Both the position numbers and the translations under genes were made by a program. Shown one piece after another: positions 52,229 through 59,084 of a stretch of DNA of 64,000 nt. The DNA comes from Bacteroidales bacterium (GTDB lineage Bacteria > Bacteroidota > Bacteroidia > Bacteroidales > UBA932), in contig JAFRXI010000068.1 in the NCBI GenBank assembly GCA_017437755.1, positions 1 through 64,000 of the forward strand, given 5' to 3'. A model generated the notes under the pieces. The model did no database searches and was not told the DNA's origin. It worked only from the letters and a program-made list of their open reading frames with translations. Every line of letters starts with the position of its first letter. Within the stretch, counting starts at the first letter, position 1.

Positions 52229-52283
52229 TGTATGAAACGTCTGCTGCCATGGGATTTCGTACAGTATTCAGCGATTTCATACA
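52229..52283. promoter_or_regulatory. Candidate LytTR binding array
   Basis: Three copies of a 9-mer: TTTCATACA at 52275-52283, TTTCGTACA at 52255-52263 (exactly 20 nt earlier, within the longer repeat GATTTC-TACA), and an inverted TGTATGAAA at 52229-52237. Pairs of 9-bp direct repeats at two helical turns are the usual LytTR operator format. They sit 58-112 bp ahead of the LytTR gene and also upstream of the divergent WG-mtgA operon. Confidence 0.5.
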
Positions 52284-52322
52284 AACTATCATTCCTCCTG
52301 TCCGTATAAGGAATTATTCAAT

Positions 52323-52330
52323 TATCTTTG
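52323..52330 (+). promoter_or_regulatory. -7 box 10 nt before the LytTR ATG
   Basis: TATCTTTG fits TAnnTTTG; the LytTR ATG is at 52341. The repeat array lies 40-94 bp upstream, suitable for activation. Confidence 0.55.
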
Positions 52331-52340
52331 TCATTGGACT

Positions 52341-52712
52341 ATGCCTGCCTTCATCGTAATATCAAAAGGGACCGAACTTCTCCGCATCCCGGTGGAGAGA
52401 TTGGTCTATATCTCGGCTGAGGGCAACTATTCCCATGTGGTGACACAGGATAACCGGAAGACGATGGTATCCTTCCAGCTCGGGCAGCTTGAGGACCTGA
52501 TTGGCGACCAGCTCGGGGATTCAGGCGGAAACCTGGTGAGACTTGGGCGAGGGCTGATTATCAATACCGATTTTGTATTTTCAATAGACATAACCCTTCA
52601 GCGGCTGGTACTGTCCGACTGCGCCGGCTGCTACCATGAACTGACCGCCTCGCGGGAGGTCCTGGTGAAACTGAAGGCTTATGTAGAAGCAACACACAGA
52701 GACAATGGCTAA
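52341..52712 (+). CDS. Stand-alone LytTR DNA-binding regulator
   Basis: 123 residues with only a LytTR domain: LRIPVERLVYISAEGNYSHV at the start, TMVSFQLGQLEDLI, a LVRLGRGLIINTDFVFSIDI core and LTASREVLVKLKAYVE at the end. Without a receiver domain, its activity must be set by a partner or by its own level. The gene overlaps the next one by 8 bp; that gene encodes a membrane-anchored protein, matching the LytTR regulatory system plan in which an inner-membrane protein holds the regulator, although the sequence here differs from the known inhibitors. Confidence 0.88.
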   Translation: MPAFIVISKGTELLRIPVERLVYISAEGNYSHVVTQDNRKTMVSFQLGQLEDLIGDQLGDSGGNLVRLGRGLIINTDFVFSIDITLQRLVLSDCAGCYHELTASREVLVKLKAYVEATHRDNG

Positions 52713-53589
52713 AAAGAATTCCATAGAACTTCAAGACGACGAGTTCCGGGTGATCGGGAAGCCTTCAGCGCCAGAAGTGGACAGTAAGGCCAAGAGCCGG
52801 AATCTCTGGATTTCCATCCTGTCGCTAATCCTTGTTGCAGGGATTGGTGCCATAATCATTTTAAAGTGGCCTAAAGAAGTACCAGAGAATCCTAATGACG
52901 GAATTTTCGAGAACAATCCAGAGGTGGTTATTCAAGGTAGTAAGCCAACCCCGTTGGGCAGTCAGACCGATAAGTCATACACGGAGAAGATAGACACCAT
53001 CATCAATGATGTCATACTTTCTCTTTACATCCCTCATAATGCAACCCCGGAGCTTACTCTGGGTGTTCCGGATAGAGCCGACAAAAGTATCATATTTGCC
53101 GCTCAGGCGGCTGATATACGTAAGGATAACAGGAAGATTCTTGGAGCATTCGTGCTTAAGGGTGAGCCCTTGGCCTGGGGGCTTTCCAAAAAGGGCTTTT
53201 GCGCCATAATCGACAGCGTTGTCACTGTAGGTGTCAGCGAGAATTCTCCCCTGTTCGAGGAAGCTACAGAGAAGGATGGGTATTTTTTTCGCCAATTCCC
53301 GTTGGTGGATAACGGTACTCTTGTCGAGAATGAGCCCAAGAACAAGACAATGAGGAAGGCACTTTGCTCACGTGCCGGACAAATCTTTGTCGCGGTAAGT
53401 GAATCTGACGAGTCATTTCACGATTTCTCGCAAGCGTTAATAGACCTCGGCGTAGAAAATGCTATCTACCTGGTGGGTAGCCATTCTTCCTTTGGGTGGT
53501 TCATTGATGCAAATGGTACAAAGACTCTCTTTGCACCAGATGTGCATAGAGGGACCTATAAGAACGAGAATTACATTATTTGGAGATAG
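52705..53589 (+). CDS. Membrane-anchored protein, NAGPA-like C-terminal domain
   Basis: 294 residues. A cytoplasmic N-terminus of about 30 residues, one helix (LWISILSLILVAGIGAIIIL) and an exported domain. The domain has SIIFAAQAADIRKDNRKILG, GEPLAWGLSKKGFCAIID, RAGQIFVAVSESDESFHDFS and LGVENAIYLVGS. The order of a gift-like GAF, a self-copying repeat, then a sugar-site strand recalls phosphodiester glycosidases, but the LDGGGS signature is replaced by YLVGSHSS, so catalysis is doubtful. Overlaps the LytTR gene by 8 bp and is probably its partner. Confidence 0.55.
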   Translation: MAKKNSIELQDDEFRVIGKPSAPEVDSKAKSRNLWISILSLILVAGIGAIIILKWPKEVPENPNDGIFENNPEVVIQGSKPTPLGSQTDKSYTEKIDTIINDVILSLYIPHNATPELTLGVPDRADKSIIFAAQAADIRKDNRKILGAFVLKGEPLAWGLSKKGFCAIIDSVVTVGVSENSPLFEEATEKDGYFFRQFPLVDNGTLVENEPKNKTMRKALCSRAGQIFVAVSESDESFHDFSQALIDLGVENAIYLVGSHSSFGWFIDANGTKTLFAPDVHRGTYKNENYIIWR

Positions 53590-53606
53590 CATCTTCCCAT
53601 AATATA

Positions 53607-53614
53607 TAAGTTTG
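53607..53614 (+). promoter_or_regulatory. -7 box for the 53.6-57.9 kb gene set
   Basis: TAAGTTTG, exact consensus, 39 nt before ATG 53654. A TTTG 24 nt upstream is slightly too far for a canonical -33 element. Confidence 0.4.
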
Positions 53615-53653
53615 GTTCAATGACACAAGCATCCTTAATCATTATACAATACG

Positions 53654-53884
53654 ATGAAGAAATGGACTAAAATTGCAATTACAATAGCCATCGTTCTGAT
53701 ACTAGTCACCATTAATACTATTAGAAAGATGTTCTTTGATTATTCTGATGATGGATATCAAGTGATTACAATTGTATATGTACTAGGGTGTGCTCTACTA
53801 CCGTGGATTTGGTTGAAAAGAGGTGGAAAAGAGGCGGTTCCGAACGAGACAACAAACGATTCAATGAAAAATCGAATCAATTAA
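53654..53884 (+). CDS. Small two-helix membrane protein
   Basis: 76 residues. Two hydrophobic segments (IAITIAIVLILVTINTI and VITIVYVLGCALLPWIWL) joined by a short acidic loop (FFDYSDDGYQ), with a polar tail. No family recognised. It stops 4 bp before the following gene on the same strand, so they probably form one unit. Confidence 0.6.
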   Translation: MKKWTKIAITIAIVLILVTINTIRKMFFDYSDDGYQVITIVYVLGCALLPWIWLKRGGKEAVPNETTNDSMKNRIN

Positions 53885-53888
53885 AGAT

Positions 53889-55313
53889 ATGCCAAGAATT
53901 GAACCCGTTAAAGAGAATAAAAGTTCTCTAATGAACAAGAATGGCTATGATGAGTTTATTCTCGCAGAACTGAGAGAGAAATGCCATCCTAAGAATTTCA
54001 TGCAGCCATATGACTTTGAAAAGGTGAATATTGCCAATGAGTTGTATTCGATGTTATTAAAGGAGAGTATTCCTTCGGAAGATCTTTATAGTATCAGACG
54101 TCGAGCAATTAATGAATTGGGGATATCAATAGATACTACTGTTATCTTCGATGAGTTGTCATCTATTTGCAATCCTGAAAACTTTATGCAACCATATGAT
54201 GCTGTGAAAGTTAGTATTGCTAACAAACTATATTCAAGGATTTTGGAGAATAAATCTAATGTATTCGAATTAGAAAAAATCAGAAAAGAAGCGATAAAGG
54301 ATGGAATCATTGAGGAGAAGGATCTGAATGATGGAGAACAGATAAGAATAATTGGTGTATGGAATTATCAAAATGGCAAGCTTATCAGATTAGTACAAAG
54401 GGATAATAACACCGTTTTTTATTTAGAGACAGGGAATGATAATGATTGGAATCAGCTATCACTTTTAAAGTTCATAAAAGAAGATATTCAGTTTTTAGCG
54501 CAGTTTATTGAGGATAATGCAATTGACCACAAGGTAGATTATCAGATATCTCGAGTGGATTCCTCGCTGCAAGTATTATTGGATGGCAATATAATTTGTA
54601 GATATTCTTCTATCATTCTAAATTGGGAACTCGCAAAGTATACAATAGAAGATACGACTGATAAATCTATCCCTAATAATGTGACAGAAGTAGAATCTTT
54701 GTTCTATAAAAATAATGAACAAAACCAACATGGAAAAGATGAGATAGAGCATTCTCAGGATGGTAATAAGGAGCTTCAAAGAGTAGCATTGGTATTCGTA
54801 TTAGTTTTAGTAGTCTGTATGGTGTTAGGGAGAGCGGTTAATAATGAGTCTTCCAATTCGTATAATGATACTATGATTCAGAATACAAATAGTATTCTAT
54901 CAACAAGAACAACAACACAGTACTCGATTTTATATCCTTTTAATTGGAGAGTGAAAGAAAAGCCAGACTCAATATCCGATGTTTATATTGGAGCTGAAGG
55001 TGGGGATATCGGCTTTACAATCCTCTATTTTGACAGTGGCTATAGTATCGATCGTGTTAACAGTGATGGTCTTAAGAGCATGAGAAAAGCTGGCATGAGC
55101 GTCGTTTCAAATGACAAGGTATCAATCAATGGATACTCTGGCTATAAAACTGTTTATGATTTCTCCTTTAATGAAACTGACTGTAGACAGATTTCATACA
55201 CAATCAAAAATGGTAAGACTGTGTATAACATAAAATTTGGAAACAATAGATATATTATTGACCAGAATTTGGAATTGATCGAGAAGATAATCAACTCATT
55301 CAATATTAATTAG
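53889..55313 (+). CDS. Membrane protein with duplicated NFMQPYD motif
   Basis: 474 residues, family not recognised. The N-terminus holds two copies of an about 60-residue unit: CHPKNFMQPYDFEKVNIANE near residue 32 and CNPENFMQPYDAVKVSIANK near 95, each followed by LYS and an IRRxAI/IRKEAI helix. A middle domain (residues about 150-260) is mixed alpha/beta. One helix (ALVFVLVLVVCMVLGRAV) near 305 is followed by an exported domain of about 150 residues (YSILYPFNWRVKEKPDSISD; SGYKTVYDFSF) like a PsbP/lipid-binding fold. AT-rich. Confidence 0.6.
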   Translation: MPRIEPVKENKSSLMNKNGYDEFILAELREKCHPKNFMQPYDFEKVNIANELYSMLLKESIPSEDLYSIRRRAINELGISIDTTVIFDELSSICNPENFMQPYDAVKVSIANKLYSRILENKSNVFELEKIRKEAIKDGIIEEKDLNDGEQIRIIGVWNYQNGKLIRLVQRDNNTVFYLETGNDNDWNQLSLLKFIKEDIQFLAQFIEDNAIDHKVDYQISRVDSSLQVLLDGNIICRYSSIILNWELAKYTIEDTTDKSIPNNVTEVESLFYKNNEQNQHGKDEIEHSQDGNKELQRVALVFVLVLVVCMVLGRAVNNESSNSYNDTMIQNTNSILSTRTTTQYSILYPFNWRVKEKPDSISDVYIGAEGGDIGFTILYFDSGYSIDRVNSDGLKSMRKAGMSVVSNDKVSINGYSGYKTVYDFSFNETDCRQISYTIKNGKTVYNIKFGNNRYIIDQNLELIEKIINSFNIN

Positions 55314-55342
55314 ATCGGCAATCAATTCCGGAATCATAAAGC

Positions 55343-55477
55343 ATGTTGTCCACAGAAACCTCATATATATATGAAGTTGGCGCATTATTCTTTATTCTTT
55401 GGGGAAAAGTCATCAAGCCACTACGCATCGTAAGCACTGAAGAAACCTACTTTGAAAATCTAAGGCCATTAAAATGA
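55343..55477 (+). CDS. Small hydrophobic protein (44 aa)
   Basis: 44 codons from ATG 55343, too short for most ORF lists. Sequence begins MLSTETSYIYEVGALFFILW and continues GKVIKPLRIVSTEETYF. A short hydrophobic stretch (VGALFFILWG) is followed by a basic turn. Its stop overlaps the next gene's start as ATGA, the same coupling seen elsewhere in the window, which is the main reason to believe it is translated. Function unknown. Confidence 0.5.
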   Translation: MLSTETSYIYEVGALFFILWGKVIKPLRIVSTEETYFENLRPLK

Positions 55478-56490
55478 GTAGAATTGAAAACATATTAAAG
55501 TTGATATTAATACTGCTGATCATTGGCGGCATATGCTATTTTGTCACACGCCCAGATCCATTTTATTCTCCTTTCCCCGAGAATGGTCGTGGTATTAAAT
55601 ATTTTCAAGCTAATGGTATCCCTATCGAGTATTCTGATAAGGGCTCATATTATAGATCAGCCTTCTATAGAGATGGAGTACCCGATCCTGATAGCTTGGC
55701 TATAGATTATTATCTTACTGGTCAGAAAAAGGCTGAAGGTTATATTATTTCCGAAAACCCTGATGTCTTTAATGGTGACAGGATTACCTACTACAAGAGC
55801 GGTCAGATTGAAAGTAAACAGACCTTCAAAGCGGGAGTCCCTTCTAGTAATAAGTATTCTTATGAAGAGGATGGGAGGATATCTAGCATTATTGAATTCA
55901 AAAAAGGGAGAAAGAACGGTAATCACACCATATATAACAATGGTAAAAAAAGCCATGTGTTATACTACAAAGATGATATCTTATGGCATGAGACTTACTA
56001 TTATCCTAATGGACGGATAATGGTTCGGCATACATATAAAGATTCTAATCAAGAAAAAATGGCTGTAGTGGAGTATTATGAATCAGGTCGTATTAAGATG
56101 AAAGCAACTGTAGTCAAGGATCCGAGTTCGAATACTTATAAAGCTGTTGGAGATGTGTATAATTATGACGAGAAGGGGCGCTTAATGATAACGAACTATG
56201 ATCCAAAACCAACGACGGAACAATCTTCCTCATATACATCATCTGACTCAAGGATGACCACTAGAAAGTCAACCTGGGATAGAGGGTATGATTATGGCTA
56301 TGATGCGGGTTATGAGGATGCATGGAACGCTAATGGCGCCTGGGCCAGTTATAACAGTTCAGGAAAGGGTGGAGAATTCCTTGACGGATACACTAGTGGA
56401 TATGAGGATGGATATAACGACGGGAAGGACGATAGAAAAAGAAGTCGAAACAAGGATGACGAGGATGATGACGAGATTGAAGAATTATAA
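55474..56490 (+). CDS. MORN/YwqK-type repeat protein with Gly-Tyr-Asp tail
   Basis: 338 residues. N-terminal helix (LILILLIIGGICYFV) anchors it; the exported part has at least six MORN_2-like repeats (DYYLTGQKKAEGYI, TYYKSGQIESKQTF, TYYYPNGRIMVRHTY, EYYESGRIKMKATV). After a Ser-rich linker the tail has GYDYGYDAGYEDA and GYTSGYEDGYNDGKDDR, ending in an acidic/basic run. YwqK-like proteins are sometimes labelled antitoxins, but no toxin is adjacent. Coupled to the 44-codon ORF by ATGA. Confidence 0.7.
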   Translation: MSRIENILKLILILLIIGGICYFVTRPDPFYSPFPENGRGIKYFQANGIPIEYSDKGSYYRSAFYRDGVPDPDSLAIDYYLTGQKKAEGYIISENPDVFNGDRITYYKSGQIESKQTFKAGVPSSNKYSYEEDGRISSIIEFKKGRKNGNHTIYNNGKKSHVLYYKDDILWHETYYYPNGRIMVRHTYKDSNQEKMAVVEYYESGRIKMKATVVKDPSSNTYKAVGDVYNYDEKGRLMITNYDPKPTTEQSSSYTSSDSRMTTRKSTWDRGYDYGYDAGYEDAWNANGAWASYNSSGKGGEFLDGYTSGYEDGYNDGKDDRKRSRNKDDEDDDEIEEL

Positions 56491-56519
56491 ATGTTTCTTA
56501 GATTGCGAAAAAGTTATAG

Positions 56520-57965
56520 ATGACAGCCTCATTTATCATACTGATCTTTCTTATAACAATAGGGGTATTAACACTATTTCTAACTCTCTTTATCCCCGGA
56601 CCAAGACAGTATTACTTAAATTTGTTTAGGTCTTCGATTAGGGATCTGTGGGAGATATTGGATGATACTGCCCCGAAAAAGGGACAGAAGCGTTCAATTT
56701 GGTTATTCCTGTTTGCTCTTATGCTGGTAATCCCTCTAGTAGTATTTTTTATCGGCTTCTTACTTGTGGTCGGGCCAGCATACAGCATATTCATGGGACT
56801 TAAGTATCCGGATGTGGTTGATGATAGAGTCCAATTTGACCGAGATCTTCATAATCCCAAAGATATGCCCAAAAAGACACCGGAAGAGATTGAAGCAGAA
56901 ATAGAAGCGTTTCGTGAGAAGATAATAGCGAATCGCTTTGACGTGCCTCGTGACGCTCTTCCATTTGAACCTGACACAAAGGAGATTATCTTCTATACGC
57001 CGTACGATGCACCTGAGATAGAAAATGCAATCTCAAGCAACTATGAGGAGATTAAGGCTCTATTTGAGAAGAAAGGCTATAGATTGTTTTTCCCTCCTTG
57101 CCTTTATCAACAGTATGGAGATGGTAATTTGTCCTCGGTGCTGGATTATTACAATCCTCGAACAGATAAAGAAATAGGTAATCCTCAAGAATTCTTATCT
57201 TATCCGGACATAAAAGCGGCATTATCAATCCCTGATAAGGTCGATGCACCAAGCTTCATTCGTTGCAAACGAAATAATAGCGATCCCCTATTGTTCACTT
57301 TCTGGAAGATTGAGATAAAGGAAGGGGAAAACATAGTTGATGCCGTTAAGGATTATCTCAATATGGTTGGAGATAACATTTTATATAGTGTAGTCTCTGA
57401 CCAACAGATTCTTGATAGTCTACAAGGCCTACCGGCGGATGAGCGTTTCGACAAGGATGTTTATCTTATCGGCAAGGAAATCCGCGATCGTATTGAACAA
57501 CTACGTGCAAAGGGGTTATCTTCCCTCGCCATCAAAAAGCTAATCGGCGATGATTCCGAAAAACCAGGCAAACTACTTATCGACAAACACCACAAGCTCT
57601 ACCTGACGGATTTTGGGAATAAGGAAATCCGTATGGAACCACTTCAAAAGGCTGTCTTCTTCCTGTTCCTGCGACACCCGGAAGGCATTTATTTCAAGGA
57701 TCTGGCAGATTACAGAGATGAATTAGGTGCTATTTACAAGGAAATCACGGGGCGTGATGATACGGCCGGCATTGAACGCAGTATCCAGCGGCTTACAGAT
57801 CCTTTTGACAATTCAATCAATGAGAAATGTGCCCGTATCAAGAATGCCTTTGTTTCAGAATTCCGGGAAGAGGTTGCTCAGTGGTACTTCATTGATGGAA
57901 ACCGTGGTGAGAAGAAAACCATCAAACTTCCTCGAGAACTGGTAACCTGGGAAATCAAGGACTGA
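56520..57965 (+). CDS. Membrane protein with C-terminal winged-helix-like domain
   Basis: 481 residues. Two helices (ILIFLITIGVLTLFLTLFI and LLVFFIGFLLVVGPAYSIF-like region, residues about 3-22 and 65-90) and a long soluble part. The C-terminal 120 residues (LQKAVFFLFLRHPEGIYFKD, then DRSIQRLTDPFDNSINEKCA-like text and GEKKTIKLPRELVTWEIKD) look like a winged-helix module seen in other Bacteroidales proteins of unknown role; I infer DNA or protein binding. The gene's last codons and 3' flank recur at 61559. Confidence 0.55.
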   Translation: MTASFIILIFLITIGVLTLFLTLFIPGPRQYYLNLFRSSIRDLWEILDDTAPKKGQKRSIWLFLFALMLVIPLVVFFIGFLLVVGPAYSIFMGLKYPDVVDDRVQFDRDLHNPKDMPKKTPEEIEAEIEAFREKIIANRFDVPRDALPFEPDTKEIIFYTPYDAPEIENAISSNYEEIKALFEKKGYRLFFPPCLYQQYGDGNLSSVLDYYNPRTDKEIGNPQEFLSYPDIKAALSIPDKVDAPSFIRCKRNNSDPLLFTFWKIEIKEGENIVDAVKDYLNMVGDNILYSVVSDQQILDSLQGLPADERFDKDVYLIGKEIRDRIEQLRAKGLSSLAIKKLIGDDSEKPGKLLIDKHHKLYLTDFGNKEIRMEPLQKAVFFLFLRHPEGIYFKDLADYRDELGAIYKEITGRDDTAGIERSIQRLTDPFDNSINEKCARIKNAFVSEFREEVAQWYFIDGNRGEKKTIKLPRELVTWEIKD

Positions 57966-57978
57966 TTTCCGCAAACCT
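57947..57978 (+). repeat. Direct repeat, copy 1 (gene 3' end)
   Basis: The last six codons of the 481-aa gene plus 13 bp. Matches 61559-61590 at 30 of 32 positions, with 22 bp identical in a row (CTGGGAAATCAAGGACTGAT is its first part). Confidence 0.75.
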
Positions 57979-58140
57979 GATAATGTCCCAAATAGTGTGT
58001 TCGTATAGGTAAAAGAACAAGTCTGTATCTTTAAAAAGCCAAAAAAGAATCTGGTAAGTTCAACATTAAAGAAACAGACTTATGATTGCTTTTACAAAGG
58101 AACTATGTATAATCCAGATATGACAGCTTAGCCTCTGAAC
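57979..58140 (+). pseudogene. Possible degenerate transposase start with IS end
   Basis: No intact gene. Three plus-strand frames read in turn KFNIKETDL (from about 58058), IAFTKELC and NPDMTA, as if one protein start had been broken by small indels. Ahead of it ATAATGTCCCAAATAGTGTG could be an IS terminal repeat. I cannot name the family with certainty and alignment would be needed. Confidence 0.3.
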
Positions 58141-58165
58141 CGGCAACATACCACACAAAATCTTA

Positions 58166-58420
58166 TTATCCAGGAAGTATTGGACTAGACGCAACGTTGA
58201 CGGTGTTCAACCCTTCTTTTGCTCTCTCGACATCATCGGCTTCCGGGATATAATCTGTGCTCTTGAGTCCTCGGTTCCCCCCATGGATGTGTGCAAGCAA
58301 GCGTAGTTTTACACGTTGCCGGTTACGTATTCTTGAAATCAGGGCAAATATCAGGAGCCCAACGGCTATGATGCCGAAGGAAGCAAGTATGTAAAGAAGT
58401 ATTCGGATTATTTGTGGCAT
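58166..58420 (-). CDS. Small single-helix membrane protein
   Basis: 84 residues: one helix (ILLYILASFGIIAVGLLIFAL) followed by a basic segment (ISRIRNRQRVKLRLLAHIHG) and an acidic tail. No family recognised. It is leftward, 55 bp after the start of nothing obvious, and may be co-transcribed with the 194-residue gene upstream. Confidence 0.5.
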   Translation of the reverse strand: MPQIIRILLYILASFGIIAVGLLIFALISRIRNRQRVKLRLLAHIHGGNRGLKSTDYIPEADDVERAKEGLNTVNVASSPILPG

Positions 58421-58475
58421 TAAAATCTTATAAATATCGATTCGACTCTATTGATGTTTGTATTGAGGCAAGTGG

Positions 58476-59060
58476 CTAGTAAATTGTATCATTTAGCCTG
58501 TATGCTCCAGAATCGAACCAGACATCTAACATTTTCTTTGCAGCTTCTACACTTCCTTCATGGGAGGATGTTGCTTTTTCAAAATCCGAATCTGGTATGT
58601 TCCAACGGCGACTTCTCCGGTGTGTCCATTTGGACGCCTTGTTTTCAAGATAATCCCAGTCGATTCTATCGCCGTTAGGAGTAAAACAAGTGTCTTTGTT
58701 CCAACATGTAATCCATGTCGGAGTATAATAACCTTGCCCATCAAGTCTTATGCTGAACCGTATCTGAATATCATCACATTCTGATGGACAGGAAGCAATC
58801 ATTTCTTTAGGGATTTGATATTTAGGTAGCACCTTGAGATAGGAAAGCAAGCCGTCTGATAGACGACAAAGAGTGATTGTCGCCTCTATCGTTTCAATAG
58901 GGGGGAAACCAGATTCCTCTCCGTACTCCTTTGTAAAACGCTGCATTTTTATCGAAATAAGTTTGTAACCGGAATGAGCAGCAAAGATTGATAAAGAGAA
59001 GTCAGAGTGATGCTTATTGACAGGTATATTACTGAATAGTTCTGTGATTTCACTCTCCAT
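58476..59060 (-). CDS. Protein of unknown function (194 aa)
   Basis: 194 residues, no signal or helix. Contains LPKYQIPKEMIASCPSECDD, PTWITCWNKDTCFTPNGDRI and a C-terminal helix (SSHEGSVEAAKKMLDVWFDS). I recognise no family. It starts 24 bp after the LRR gene stop on the same strand, suggesting a two-gene unit. AT-rich. Confidence 0.55.
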   Translation of the reverse strand: MESEITELFSNIPVNKHHSDFSLSIFAAHSGYKLISIKMQRFTKEYGEESGFPPIETIEATITLCRLSDGLLSYLKVLPKYQIPKEMIASCPSECDDIQIRFSIRLDGQGYYTPTWITCWNKDTCFTPNGDRIDWDYLENKASKWTHRRSRRWNIPDSDFEKATSSHEGSVEAAKKMLDVWFDSGAYRLNDTIY

Positions 59061-59084
59061 GATACAATACTATTAATAACAGAT

